Of a stretch of DNA of 64,000 nucleotides, positions 46,451 to 56,181 are shown piece by piece. The first letter of the stretch is position 1, and each line of letters opens with the position of its first letter. Source of the DNA: Alphaproteobacteria bacterium 46_93_T64. GTDB lineage: Bacteria > Pseudomonadota > Alphaproteobacteria > Sneathiellales > Sneathiellaceae. The notes beneath the pieces are model-generated. The model was given only the letters and a program-made list of their open reading frames with translations, was not told where the DNA came from and made no database searches. Where the stretch lies: contig MAAN01000006.1 in NCBI GenBank assembly GCA_002163135.1, positions 1-64,000 on the forward strand, in the 5' to 3' direction. Made by a program: the position numbers and the translations under genes.

Positions 46451-47854
46451 ATGACACTTGGTACGGAAGTGGAAAAAACACGTCCTCATCAATCGGAAGG
46501 GGACGTGAATTTTTCGCCGCGCAGAAAAGAGTGGGCGGCAAAGAATATTGACAGCACGACAGCAGCATTATTGAAACGTGATGCAAATGCCTTTCTGCAT
46601 CAGTCGGTTTCCAGTCCCTGCCTCAATAGTATTAAGAGTGCGGAGGGCGCCTACATTATAGATGGCCAAGGGCGTCGGTATTTGGATTTCCACGGTAATA
46701 ATGTCCATCATATCGGATATGGTCATCCGCGCTTGAAGGCCGCAATCGCCAAGCAAATGGATGACTTGTCATTTGCACCTCGTCGTTTTGCATGTGAACC
46801 CGCGGTGGAATTAGCGGAGAAACTCGCAGAAATATCGCCTGGTGATCTATCAAAAGTGTTGTTTGCTACAGGTGGATCAGACGCTATTGAAATGGCAATG
46901 AAAGTTGCGCGTGCAAAAACAGGCCGATTTAAGACCATTTCGTTCTGGGATGCTTTTCACGGTGCGGGGTTCGGCGCATCCAGTATTGGCGGAGAACAAC
47001 TATTTCGGGGTCAGGCAATAGGGCCCTTACTTCCGGGGACAGAGCATGTAGCACCTTATGCTTGCTATCGCTGTCCTTATGGCTTTGAAGTCGATGCGAA
47101 CGGCCAACCTAACCAACAGGTGTGTAAAACCACCTGCGCCAACATGATCCGCTATGTACTTGAAAAAGAGGGTAATGTCGCTGCTGTTATTGCGGAACCT
47201 GCTCGGGCTGTTCCGTACACACCGCCACCTGGTTTCTGGAAAATGGTGCGGGAAGCTTGTAACGACGCAGGTGCATTGTTAATTTTTGATGAAATCCCTA
47301 CTGGACTTGGTAAAACGGGACGTTTATTTGCCTGTGATCATGATGACGTGACCCCAGATATTTTGGTAATGGGTAAAGCGCTCGGCGGAGGTATCTTACC
47401 TATTGCAGCAACACTTTGCAGACCTGAGCTTGATGTTCTTGGCGACTATGCAATCGGGCATTATACCCATGAGAAAAACCCGGTTACAACACGAGCAGCC
47501 CTGACGACCATCGAAATTATTGAAGATGAAGGACTGGTGGAAAATGCCGCAACGGTAGGCGCTTTTGCGCTTGAACGCATGCAGGATATGAAAGACAAAT
47601 ACTCGCTTATCGGTGATGTGCGGGGGCGTGGTTTCCTTCTGGGGCTTGAGCTGGTGACTGACAGGGATAGCAAAGAGCCAGCCAAGGACGAAGCAGAAGA
47701 AATCCTCTATCGTGCGTTTGATGCTGGTTTGAGTTTCAAAACTACAATGGGGAATGTACTTACACTTACCCCATCGCTCATAACGACCAAGGAGCAAATG
47801 GATTTCGCTCTTGATGTGCTGGAAGATGCAATACGCATCGTATCCTCACGCTAG
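46451..47854 (+). CDS. pbfA: (R)-1-hydroxy-2-aminoethylphosphonate ammonia-lyase, PbfA-like (class III aminotransferase fold)
   Basis: PLP enzyme of 467 residues with the class III transaminase fold. PLP Lys309 in LVMGKALGGGI, Asp280 in LIFDEIPTGLGKTG, and phosphate-binding GGSDAIEMAMKVARAKTG. PbfA enzymes convert (R)-1-hydroxy-AEP to phosphonoacetaldehyde and ammonia, feeding the same intermediate as PhnW. The assignment rests on the fold, the Cys-containing insert YACYRCPYGF (residues ~203-213) and the position between an AEP transporter and phnW, the setting in which PbfA was discovered. A true transaminase for AEP analogues is the main alternative. Confidence 0.82.
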   Translation: MTLGTEVEKTRPHQSEGDVNFSPRRKEWAAKNIDSTTAALLKRDANAFLHQSVSSPCLNSIKSAEGAYIIDGQGRRYLDFHGNNVHHIGYGHPRLKAAIAKQMDDLSFAPRRFACEPAVELAEKLAEISPGDLSKVLFATGGSDAIEMAMKVARAKTGRFKTISFWDAFHGAGFGASSIGGEQLFRGQAIGPLLPGTEHVAPYACYRCPYGFEVDANGQPNQQVCKTTCANMIRYVLEKEGNVAAVIAEPARAVPYTPPPGFWKMVREACNDAGALLIFDEIPTGLGKTGRLFACDHDDVTPDILVMGKALGGGILPIAATLCRPELDVLGDYAIGHYTHEKNPVTTRAALTTIEIIEDEGLVENAATVGAFALERMQDMKDKYSLIGDVRGRGFLLGLELVTDRDSKEPAKDEAEEILYRAFDAGLSFKTTMGNVLTLTPSLITTKEQMDFALDVLEDAIRIVSSR

Positions 47855-47973
47855 TATTTTTTAGCATAAGTTGTAATGATATATTTGATCGAAAATAGCA
47901 ATTTGACTTATCCATCGCCTACGCGCCATATGGGGTATCAATGCCATTTGCCCTTTGTTGAAGGAGAGGGATC

Positions 47974-49158
47974 GTGACCAAACATACAGCAACACCAATG
48001 GAATATTCTACAAGTGAGGGCGTATTCCAAATTGGATCAGAACCCCATCTTTTAACACCGGGCCCGTTGACGACGGCGCCGTCGACTAAGGCTGCCATGC
48101 TCAAAGACTGGGGCTCCTGGGATGGGGAGTTCAAAGCTGTTACAGCTGAGATCCGCAGCCGCCTAGTTGCCATGTGTAACGGTGGGGACGACTATGATTG
48201 TGTTCTTATGCAGGGAAGTGGCACATTTTCTGTTGAAGCTGCATTGGCATCTTTTATTCCTAAAGATGGCAAAGCACTTATCTTGATGAACGGTGCCTAT
48301 GGTGCACGTTCAGCAAAAACTCTGGATTACATTGGCCGCGATTACGTGACATTGGATAAAGGTGATTACATGCCTCCAATGCCAGAAGAAGTAGATGCGC
48401 TGCTAGCGGAAAATCCTGATGTTACACATGTAGTTGTAGTTCATTGCGAGACGAGTTCGGGCATTTTGAACCCACTTAAGGGGATTTCGGATGTCGTTCA
48501 TGGGCGAGGACTTAAACTTATTGTCGACAGCATGAGTGCTTTTGGGGCGGTTCCTGTAGAAGTACAGGAAATCCCATTTGAAGCTTTGGTTTCCTCTGCA
48601 AACAAGTGCATAGAGGGGGTTCCGGGGTTTGGCTTTATTCTGGCGAAAAAAACGGCGCTTGAAGCGGCAAAAGGCAATAGTCATTCGTTGAGTCTGGATA
48701 TCCACGATCAGTGGATATATATGAATAATACTGGGCAGTGGCGATTTACACCACCTACTCATACAGTTGTTGCATTTCTGGAAGCGTTGCGTTTGCATGA
48801 AGCTGAAGGTGGCGTTCAAGGCAGGTTAGCTCGCTATACTGAAAATCGCGACATACTGGTGTCTGGAATGCGGGGATTAGGCTTTGAAACTCTCTTGGAA
48901 GATGAGTGGTTATCGCCTATTATCACGACCTTCTTTAGCCCGAACGATCCTAAGTTTGATTTTACGCAGTTTTATGAAGAGATAAAATCGCGCGGATTTA
49001 TTATTTATCCGGGCAAACTGACAGTTGCCGATAGCTTCCGTGTAGGATGCATTGGCGCGTTAGATGCGACTGTGATGCGCGGTGTTTTAAAAGCGATGAA
49101 AGACAGTTGTGAACATATGGGGGTGATCAATTTCGGTCCACCCGACGGAGTGAGATAG
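47974..49158 (+). CDS. phnW: 2-aminoethylphosphonate-pyruvate transaminase PhnW
   Basis: Transfers the amino group of AEP to pyruvate, giving phosphonoacetaldehyde and alanine. 394 residues, slightly longer than usual (~365) at the N terminus. LTPGPLTTAPSTKAAMLKDWGSWDGEF is the PhnW hallmark; GSGTFSVEAAL, HCETSSGILNPL, VDSMSAFGAVPVE and the PLP Lys211 in SSANKCIEGVPGFGF follow. GTG 47974 is supported by an AAGGAGAGG site. The gap from pbfA is 119 bases, so it may have its own promoter. Confidence 0.95.
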   Translation: MTKHTATPMEYSTSEGVFQIGSEPHLLTPGPLTTAPSTKAAMLKDWGSWDGEFKAVTAEIRSRLVAMCNGGDDYDCVLMQGSGTFSVEAALASFIPKDGKALILMNGAYGARSAKTLDYIGRDYVTLDKGDYMPPMPEEVDALLAENPDVTHVVVVHCETSSGILNPLKGISDVVHGRGLKLIVDSMSAFGAVPVEVQEIPFEALVSSANKCIEGVPGFGFILAKKTALEAAKGNSHSLSLDIHDQWIYMNNTGQWRFTPPTHTVVAFLEALRLHEAEGGVQGRLARYTENRDILVSGMRGLGFETLLEDEWLSPIITTFFSPNDPKFDFTQFYEEIKSRGFIIYPGKLTVADSFRVGCIGALDATVMRGVLKAMKDSCEHMGVINFGPPDGVR

Positions 49159-49165
49159 AAAAACA

Positions 49166-50869
49166 GTGGATGCAACATCAGTACTGATAAGTTTGCTAGG
49201 AGGTGTATCCCTTCTGCTTTGGGGCCTGAGAATGGTCAACACGGGTGTTACCCGGGCATATGGCCGAGAGCTTGGAAAGATCCTGAACTTCAGTCTGAAA
49301 AACAGAGTGAATTCATTCTTTGGTGGCCTTGGGGTCACCATGCTTTTGCAAAGTAGTACTGCAACGGCACTCCTGACAGCGTCATTTGCTGGCAGGGGGC
49401 TTGTTGCAGCTTCTGCTGGCATCGCTGTTATGTTAGGTGCTGATGTTGGGACTACATTAGTCGCGCAGGTATTGAGTTTCGACTTATCGTGGCTGGCACC
49501 TATTCTTCTATTCGTTGGATTTATACGTCACTCTACCGCTAAATCCACACGTGCCAAAAACTTGGGCCGGATATTACTTGGTCTAGGGATGATGCTAACC
49601 GCACTTAAATTGCTGGTTTTAGCGTCTGGGCCGATCAGGGATTCTGAAGTTGCACAATTTGTCTTTAGCTCGTTATCTGGTGAACCTCTTTTAACCGTTA
49701 TAATTGGTGCCCTGATAACGTTTGTTGCCCACTCCAGTTTGGCGACGGTCTTGTTTATTCTGACGTTGGTTGCAACCGGCGGCGTTCCAATGGATGTGGC
49801 ACTTGCCATGATCCTTGGGGCAAACTTGGGTGGAGCCTTGCCGCCAGTACTCGCGACAATGAACGCGGATGCGCCGTCACGACGCCCGCCGCTTGGTAAT
49901 TTGATTTGCCGTGTGATCGCAGTTCTGGTTGTGCTGCCTTTCCTAGGTATCATGGGGTCAGAGCTTGCGAAATTGACCGCCGACCCAGCACGTCAGATCG
50001 TAAACTTCCATACTGGTTTTAACTTGGCCTTAGCTGCAGTGTTCATTTTCTTTACTGGACCTCTTGGGCGGTTGACCGAACTTCTTCTGCCGGAAAAGGT
50101 TGATAATGATAACGCCGCGCCACGCCCAATCCACTTGGATCGCGCCGCTCTAGCAAGCCCTCAACTTGCCATGGCAAACGCAGTGAGAGATACGCTGCGG
50201 ATGGGAGATATCGTCGAGAAAATGTTCCGCGATTTTCACGAGGCATTCAAAAAGAACGATACAAAGCTATTACAAAAAGTGAGAGATTCTGATGATAGTA
50301 TCAAGGAATTCAATGCAGGCGTGAAAAGCTATTTGACGGAACTTGGCCGTGAAATGCTAGAAGAAGAAGACGAAAAACGCTGCACGGATATTATGACATT
50401 CACTACGAATATGGAGAATGTGGGGAATATCGTTGTGTTGAATATGGCAGAGCTGTTAGAGCGCAGCACCAATCATCAAGTCGCCTTTTCAAAAGAAGAT
50501 ACAGAAGATCATAACAAACTGTTTGATATGGTCCTTGCTAACCTTAAACTTTCTTTTAGTGTCTTTATGACGAAAGAGAACGCGGCCGCCCGAAGCTTGA
50601 TTGAGCAAAAACAGGCGCTGCGTGATAAGGAACATCTGGCTGTAAATGCGCATTTGGAACGATTGCGCCGTAACGAGCACATGGACGAAGTGTCGAGTGC
50701 TATGCACCTTGGCTTACTGAGCGATTTGCGTCGTATCAACTCCATGATTACGTCAGTGGCTTATCCAATTGTTGCAGAGAGTGAAGCGCAAAATAATGCA
50801 GCAAAGAAAGCAAAGAAAAGCGAGAAGGATAAATCGAACAAACGTTTCGATCCTGCAAGTAATCTTTAA
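49166..50869 (+). CDS. Na/Pi cotransporter family protein with C-terminal PhoU-like domain
   Basis: 567 residues. Two Na/Pi cotransport repeats in the membrane part (~1-300): GGLGVTMLLQSSTATALLTASFAGRGL and FVAHSSLATVLFILTLVATGG contain the QSSTAT and HSSLAT motifs. The C-terminal ~230 residues are helical and PhoU-like (DIVEKMFRDFHEAFKKNDTKLL). Bacterial relatives such as YjbB export phosphate. It starts (GTG 49166) eight bases after phnW, so it is co-transcribed with it; a role in removing Pi freed from phosphonates is likely (inference). Confidence 0.9.
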   Translation: MDATSVLISLLGGVSLLLWGLRMVNTGVTRAYGRELGKILNFSLKNRVNSFFGGLGVTMLLQSSTATALLTASFAGRGLVAASAGIAVMLGADVGTTLVAQVLSFDLSWLAPILLFVGFIRHSTAKSTRAKNLGRILLGLGMMLTALKLLVLASGPIRDSEVAQFVFSSLSGEPLLTVIIGALITFVAHSSLATVLFILTLVATGGVPMDVALAMILGANLGGALPPVLATMNADAPSRRPPLGNLICRVIAVLVVLPFLGIMGSELAKLTADPARQIVNFHTGFNLALAAVFIFFTGPLGRLTELLLPEKVDNDNAAPRPIHLDRAALASPQLAMANAVRDTLRMGDIVEKMFRDFHEAFKKNDTKLLQKVRDSDDSIKEFNAGVKSYLTELGREMLEEEDEKRCTDIMTFTTNMENVGNIVVLNMAELLERSTNHQVAFSKEDTEDHNKLFDMVLANLKLSFSVFMTKENAAARSLIEQKQALRDKEHLAVNAHLERLRRNEHMDEVSSAMHLGLLSDLRRINSMITSVAYPIVAESEAQNNAAKKAKKSEKDKSNKRFDPASNL

Positions 50870-50882
50870 GGACAAATCTTAT

Positions 50883-50918
50883 GCATCCAGTTGACTTCAT
50901 AATCCGTCAGTTGGATGC
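50883..50918. repeat. Inverted repeat after the Na/Pi cotransporter gene
   Basis: GCATCCAGTTGAC (50883-50895) and GTCAGTTGGATGC (50906-50918) pair over 13 positions with a two-base internal mismatch, loop of ten. It lies between the convergent cotransporter and glycerophosphodiesterase genes and probably serves as a terminator; the T-run (TTTTCT at 50925) is seven bases further on. The same GGATGC/GCATCC units recur at 50943 and 50968. Confidence 0.5.
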
Positions 50919-50959
50919 AGATGCTTTTCTATTGCTAACCGTGGATGCCGGTTAGGGTT

Positions 50960-51697
50960 TCACGAAAGCATCCTGTCTGGGAAGTCGGTGATAATCGCGT
51001 CCACACCCCAATCAAGAAGTTGCTTGGCCCGTTCTATATCGTTCACTGTAAACACAAGAAAGCGATAACCCGCGTCCTTCACTGCTTTAACGGCGTCTTC
51101 CGTAACAAACTCGTGGCTGCAATGCAGGCTATCTGCCCTTGCTTCCCTGAGGCGTCGTTCCCATTCGTCCGGAATGGTATCTGCAAGATAGCCGCGAGGC
51201 AGGTGGGGAAGCATGTCTCCAATTGTTACCAATGCTTCAATATTGAATGATGAGAGAAGGACTGGGAGATCTGAAGGTAGTTTTTCTTTCAACTCTTGCC
51301 CAACGAGCTTTGCTGTTGGGACCTGCCAACCGTCTGTCGGTTTTATTTCCAAGTTCAGACTCATTTCGTGACTGCGTACGATCTCAATGGCCTCTGCAAG
51401 TGTAGGGATTTGTTCGCCTTTATATTCACTTGAAAACCAACTACCAGCATCCAGAGACTTAATTTCATTTAGGGACTTGAGAAGTACTGGACCCTTGCCA
51501 TTTGTACAGCGATCCACGCTCATGTCGTGGCAGATGACGCAATGATCATCAGCCGTAACCATGACATCAATTTCAATGGACCTAGTCCCTATTTCAGCTG
51601 CTTTGTGAAAAGAGGCACGGGTATTCTCTGGTGCCAAACCACATGCGCCACGATGTCCGACTATTCGGGGCATGGTTTCAAAAAATGTGGCTCTCAT
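50960..51697 (-). CDS. Glycerophosphodiester phosphodiesterase (UgpQ-like)
   Basis: Hydrolyses glycerophosphodiesters to glycerol-3-phosphate and an alcohol. 245 residues, cytoplasmic (no signal peptide), the UgpQ size. GDPD motif at the N terminus: VGHRGACGLAPENTRASF, EIDVMVTADDHCVICHD with the metal ligands, and LNLEIKP. Start ATG 51697 follows AGGAGA. Substrates could include glycerophosphoethanolamine, which would release ethanolamine (compare the neighbouring amine cluster; inference). Confidence 0.92.
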   Translation of the reverse strand: MRATFFETMPRIVGHRGACGLAPENTRASFHKAAEIGTRSIEIDVMVTADDHCVICHDMSVDRCTNGKGPVLLKSLNEIKSLDAGSWFSSEYKGEQIPTLAEAIEIVRSHEMSLNLEIKPTDGWQVPTAKLVGQELKEKLPSDLPVLLSSFNIEALVTIGDMLPHLPRGYLADTIPDEWERRLREARADSLHCSHEFVTEDAVKAVKDAGYRFLVFTVNDIERAKQLLDWGVDAIITDFPDRMLS

Positions 51698-51726
51698 TGC
51701 TGGTCTCCTAGTTCGTTCTTTTACTT

Positions 51727-52431
51727 CTAAAAAAGTGACGTTTGGTTTTCAGGAATAGCCCAATCAATGGGTGTTTGACCAGTTCTATTTAGATGTACGT
51801 TAGTAGAAGAGAAATGCCCGTTCCCGATGAACCCCCTATGAGCCGATAGGGGGGATGGGTGAACGCTTGTAAGAATGAAATGCTTGCCTCCATCAATCCT
51901 TTCTCCCTTCTTAATTGCATGGTTTCCCCATAGGAGAAAAACAAGGTTCTCTCGATGTTGATTGAGGGCTGAGATGGCAGCGTCCGTAAATTCCTCCCAC
52001 CCCCTTTTTTGATGTGAACCGGCTTTGCCCTCTTCAACTGTCAAAACGCTATTAAGGAGAAGGACACCTTGATCGGCCCAGCATAGAAGTGACCCGCTAG
52101 AAGGGATCGGCAGCAAGAGATCTCTGTTAAGTTCCTTGTATATATTTCGAAGGGACGGTGGAACGCGAACGCCTTCTTGCACAGAAAAACTGAGCCCATG
52201 TGCTTGATTTGGGCCGTGATAGGGATCTTGACCTAGAATAACCACTTTGACTTTGCCAAAAGGGGTGTGTTCAAACGCAGCGAATATACGTTTGCTTTTT
52301 GGGTATATTATTTTGTTCGAGTTGGTTTCAGTCGTGAGAAACCTAATCAGAGTTTTCATGTATTCTTTATCAAATTCACATCCAAGATGCTGACCCCATT
52401 TTGCTTCAAGTTGTTCTTTTTTTACTGACAT
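51727..52431 (-). CDS. ung: Uracil-DNA glycosylase (family 1)
   Basis: Removes uracil from DNA. 234 residues, normal length. The catalytic Asp lies in [22 protein letters not shown] and the second motif [18 protein letters not shown] is intact; [17 protein letters not shown] precedes it. Separated by 29 bases from the phosphodiesterase gene downstream on the same strand. No functional link with its neighbours is apparent. Confidence 0.97.
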   Translation of the reverse strand: MSVKKEQLEAKWGQHLGCEFDKEYMKTLIRFLTTETNSNKIIYPKSKRIFAAFEHTPFGKVKVVILGQDPYHGPNQAHGLSFSVQEGVRVPPSLRNIYKELNRDLLLPIPSSGSLLCWADQGVLLLNSVLTVEEGKAGSHQKRGWEEFTDAAISALNQHRENLVFLLWGNHAIKKGERIDGGKHFILTSVHPSPLSAHRGFIGNGHFSSTNVHLNRTGQTPIDWAIPENQTSLF

Positions 52432-52594
52432 TTCGTGTAGGCTTTCCAGCTAAAACTCAACTCGTAGAATACGTTAGTTTTATTATGTGAGGGGCGGGAA
52501 TAGAAGTATAATTTTGCAATTTTCTGAATTAACTGTTGGTAGCTTAAGCAGTTTACGATAACGTTTGTATGCATACGAATGAAAGCAGAGATGT

Positions 52595-53437
52595 ATGGGA
52601 GAATATGTTCGGCCAACGGAATTGGGAGACCTTTTTGCTGTAATGGAGCAAAGAGACTGGAAGGTTTTGGCTGGCGGAACAGATTACTATCCAGGGAAAG
52701 TGGGGCGTGCACTTTCTGATGACATTCTCGATATCACCAATATTGATACCCTAAAGGAAATCAGAGAGACCGAGGATGACTGGCATATTGGTGCGACAGT
52801 AAAGTGGTCAAATATCATTGCGGCGAATTTGCCTCAAATGTTCGATGGTCTCAAAGCTGCGGCGAAAGAGATCGGGGGACGCCAAATCCAAAACGCTGGC
52901 ACGCTCGGGGGAAATGTTTGCAATGCTTCTCCGGCTGCAGATGGCATGCCAGCGCTTATAAGTTTAGGCGCCATTGTTGAAATAAGTGATGGAGTTCGAA
53001 GCCACAAAATTCCTATAGAGAATTTTGTCGTTGGAAATCGTGCGATCCAATTGAATTCGAACCAGATCCTGACGAAATTTATTATTCCCAAAGTAAAAAG
53101 CCCTTATTCGTCCGGAAAGTTTCTAAAACTTGGGTCACGGCAGTATCTTGTTATTTCACTGGCGATGGTATCTGGCGTGCTTGGCTGGAATGACGATGGG
53201 ATAATAACGCATTGTAAACTGTCAGTTGGTGCCTGCTCTGAAGTCGCCAAGCGGCTACAAAGGCTAGAGACGCTGCTCATAGGTCAGCCCAAGAATTCCA
53301 AATTATCTCTTCTACTCTCCGCTGAACTCTTTTCAGACCTTCAGCCCATAGATGACGTTCGGGCAACTAGTGAATACAGGCAGATTGCTGCACGCAATTT
53401 GGTTGGCCAGCTTTTGGATAGTTGGGGGGATCGGTAA
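52595..53437 (+). CDS. Molybdenum hydroxylase FAD-binding (medium) subunit
   Basis: 280 residues of the xanthine dehydrogenase/CoxM FAD subunit. FAD sites: VLAGGTDYYPGKVGRAL near the N terminus and GGRQIQNAGTLGGNVCNASPAADGMPALISLGA. Transfers electrons from the FeS clusters of the next gene product to the acceptor. Its stop overlaps the start of the next gene by one base (TAATG). First gene of the heterocycle operon; the promoter should lie in the 160-base gap after the divergent ung gene. Confidence 0.92.
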   Translation: MGEYVRPTELGDLFAVMEQRDWKVLAGGTDYYPGKVGRALSDDILDITNIDTLKEIRETEDDWHIGATVKWSNIIAANLPQMFDGLKAAAKEIGGRQIQNAGTLGGNVCNASPAADGMPALISLGAIVEISDGVRSHKIPIENFVVGNRAIQLNSNQILTKFIIPKVKSPYSSGKFLKLGSRQYLVISLAMVSGVLGWNDDGIITHCKLSVGACSEVAKRLQRLETLLIGQPKNSKLSLLLSAELFSDLQPIDDVRATSEYRQIAARNLVGQLLDSWGDR

Positions 53438-56181
53438 TGGCGCAGGACATGAAGTTGATAGTGAACGAAGAGCAATATGAAATTGCATCCAGCCCTGTAA
53501 CGCGTTTGTCTGATGTTCTTAGAAATGATCTTGGGCTAACTGGAACAAAGACAGGTTGTAATGCTGGTGATTGTGGCAGTTGCACCGTACTTCTGGACGG
53601 AGAGCAAGTTTGCGCTTGCCTGATGCCTGTTGCCCAAGCCGAGGGAAAAGTCATCACAACGGTTGAAGGGCTTGCGCGATCCGGAAAATTGTCGGCACTG
53701 CAGAATTCTTTCGCACGTCATGGGGCGGTTCAATGTGGAATATGTACTCCGGGTATGTTGATGGCCGCGACTAGCTTGCTGGAAACGAATGCAAATCCAA
53801 CGAAAACCGAAGTGCACGACGCGTTGGGCGGCGTTTTATGCCGCTGTACAGGATATCAGAAAATTGTTGAGGCAATTCTTGACGCTTACAATTTTGTTGA
53901 AGAGGAAATGCCTGGAACCGGACAAGCGGTAGGAACCTCAATCATCAAGCTTGACGCAGTCGAAAAACTTGATGGAACGGAGATATTTGGCGCTGACGGC
54001 ATTCCCCAAAATGCTCTTTGGGTTCGAATTTTACGCTCTCCTTTCGCCTATGCTCGTGTGGTCTTAGGTGATATGGCTCTCGCCGTCGCGGCATTAGATG
54101 GAATACGTGATGTTCTGACACACCAGGATATTCCTTTTAACCGGTTTGGGATTTATCCGGTTGGTAAAGATCAACCTGTTCTAACAGAAGGTATTGTTCG
54201 GTATCGTGGCGATGCTGTGATTGCTGTTGTTGGAACGAAAGAGGGTGTTAACTCAACACAGCTTTCAGATTTTTCAATCGAGTTTGAAGAACTTGAACCT
54301 GTTGTAGGCGTGGATGCTGCGAAAAACGAAAACGCCTTACAGTTACATGACGATAAGCCAGGAAATCTTTTGATAAACGGGCACGTGAAAAAGGGCAGAA
54401 CAGAAGTAGCTTTTGAAAATGCGACTGCCTCTAGCGAAGGTGCTTTTGAAACCCGATTTGTCGAACATGCTTATATTGAGCCTGAGGCCGGTTGGGCGCA
54501 ACGTGTCGGCGATAGGGTTGAAGTTTATGCATCGACGCAAGCAGTCCATATGGACCGTGATGAAATTGCAAGTGTTCTGAAAATCGACAAGGATCGTGTT
54601 CGTGTTGTTCCGACAGCATGTGGTGGTGGCTTTGGCGGAAAGCTGGATGTTTCAATACAGCCTATTCTTGCAGTAGCGGCTATGAAATATGACCTTCCAA
54701 TTGCCTACGTTTACGAGCGACCAGAAAGTATGGCAGCGAGTACAAAGAGACATCCCTCAAAAATTTCCACTAAATTTGCAGCCAACGAAGAAGGTTTCCT
54801 CGTCGCCGCAGAGATGACCGCTGATTTTGATACCGGAGCCTATGCATCTTGGGGGCCGACAGTTGCAGGAAGAGTTCCTGTCCATGGTAGTGGGCCGTAT
54901 TTTGTTCCCAACGTTCATGTAACCGGACGCGGATTCTTTACAAATGCCCCGCCAGCGGGAGCATTTCGTGGATTTGGCGTACCGCAAGCAGCGATCGCGC
55001 ACGAATGTATGATGGACGATCTGGCTGAACAGCTGTCTTTAGACAGATTGGAATTTAGACTAAAAAATGCAATCCGACCGGGTCAAGAAACGGCAACTGG
55101 TCAGGTGTTAAAGGCAAGCGCTGGAATGGGTCCGTGTTTGGAAGCCCTTAAGCCTCGTTGGGCGGAATTGAATGCTGCCGTGGAAGCTTTTAATTCAGAT
55201 CAAACAGGAGCTTTGCGGCAAGGGGTCGGCATCGGTGCAATGTGGTATGGTATTGGGAACACATCGCTCTCCAATCCTTCCAAAATGGAAGTAGGTATTG
55301 GTGTCGATGGGCGGCTTGTTTTGTTCAATGGTGCTGTGGATATCGGTCAGGGCTCCAATACAATAATGCCGCAAATCTGTGCAGACGCGCTAGGATTGCC
55401 AGTCGCAGATTTTACCTATGTGATGGGAGATAGCGATCTTACTGAAGACGCCGGGAAAACCTCCGCGTCGCGTCAAACTTTTGTCTCTGGCAAAGCGGCT
55501 GAGTTGGCAGGGCGGGATCTTAGATCAACAATCCTGCGTCATGTTAATGCGGGGGACGATGCTCAACTGATTTTACAGGGAACAATTCTTGTCGTTGAAG
55601 ATGAGGCAGAACGACACGAGATTGATTTGTCAAAACTTGATGCTGGCCACAAGGACATGGTGTTTATGGGAAACGGCACCTTTGATCCTCCCACAACACC
55701 CCTTGATGAAAATGGGCAAGGGACGCCATATGCCACATATGGTTTTGCGGCTCAAATAGCGCTTGTTGAAGTGAATACAGATCTTGGAACAACAAAAGTT
55801 AAGGCGATCGTTGCGGCACATGACGTGGGATATGCCATTAACCCTCAACAGGTGGAAGGACAAATCCACGGCGGGATTGCACAAGGTCTCGGGCTAGCGT
55901 TGATGGAGGAGTATATTCCCGGAAAAACTGAAAATCTGCACGATTATTTGATCCCGACTGTTGGGGACATGCCGCAAATGGAAGTCCTTATCGTTGAAGA
56001 GAAAGAACCTCTTGGACCCTTCGGTGCAAAAGGGGTTGGCGAGCCGGGATTGGTGCCAACGCCGCCAGCAATATTTGGAGCGGTACGTCATGCGACAGGT
56101 GTTCGCGTTACTGAAGCCCCGTTGTTGCCTCACAGATTAAAAGCCAAATTTGAAAAATTGGGGGCACGTTATGGCCGATAG
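53437..56181 (+). CDS. Molybdenum hydroxylase, fused [2Fe-2S] and Mo-cofactor subunits (XdhA/B-like)
   Basis: 914 residues. Residues ~1-160 are the small subunit with both clusters: CNAGDCGSCTVLLDGEQVC and CGICTPGML ... CRCTGYQ. From ~175 on is the large molybdopterin subunit: ACGGGFGGKLD, PPAGAFRGFGVPQ, DIGQGSNTIMPQI and GPFGAKGVGEPGLV with the catalytic Glu. The CO-dehydrogenase loop (A-Y-x-C-S-F-R) is absent, so this is a hydroxylase of purines or other N-heterocycles or aldehydes. ATG 53437 follows GGGGGGA. The lack of an internal FAD domain is made good by the preceding gene. Confidence 0.94.
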   Translation: MAQDMKLIVNEEQYEIASSPVTRLSDVLRNDLGLTGTKTGCNAGDCGSCTVLLDGEQVCACLMPVAQAEGKVITTVEGLARSGKLSALQNSFARHGAVQCGICTPGMLMAATSLLETNANPTKTEVHDALGGVLCRCTGYQKIVEAILDAYNFVEEEMPGTGQAVGTSIIKLDAVEKLDGTEIFGADGIPQNALWVRILRSPFAYARVVLGDMALAVAALDGIRDVLTHQDIPFNRFGIYPVGKDQPVLTEGIVRYRGDAVIAVVGTKEGVNSTQLSDFSIEFEELEPVVGVDAAKNENALQLHDDKPGNLLINGHVKKGRTEVAFENATASSEGAFETRFVEHAYIEPEAGWAQRVGDRVEVYASTQAVHMDRDEIASVLKIDKDRVRVVPTACGGGFGGKLDVSIQPILAVAAMKYDLPIAYVYERPESMAASTKRHPSKISTKFAANEEGFLVAAEMTADFDTGAYASWGPTVAGRVPVHGSGPYFVPNVHVTGRGFFTNAPPAGAFRGFGVPQAAIAHECMMDDLAEQLSLDRLEFRLKNAIRPGQETATGQVLKASAGMGPCLEALKPRWAELNAAVEAFNSDQTGALRQGVGIGAMWYGIGNTSLSNPSKMEVGIGVDGRLVLFNGAVDIGQGSNTIMPQICADALGLPVADFTYVMGDSDLTEDAGKTSASRQTFVSGKAAELAGRDLRSTILRHVNAGDDAQLILQGTILVVEDEAERHEIDLSKLDAGHKDMVFMGNGTFDPPTTPLDENGQGTPYATYGFAAQIALVEVNTDLGTTKVKAIVAAHDVGYAINPQQVEGQIHGGIAQGLGLALMEEYIPGKTENLHDYLIPTVGDMPQMEVLIVEEKEPLGPFGAKGVGEPGLVPTPPAIFGAVRHATGVRVTEAPLLPHRLKAKFEKLGARYGR

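Noticed and set aside
47396-47797. 133-codon frame antisense to pbfA
   Set aside because: Lies opposite conserved aminotransferase-fold sequence, has no motif or ribosome site.
53437-56181. Aerobic CO dehydrogenase (CoxL/CoxS)
   Set aside because: The operon resembles coxMSL at first sight, but the form I loop A-Y-x-C-S-F-R is absent, the small and large subunits are fused, and no coxDEFG accessory genes follow.
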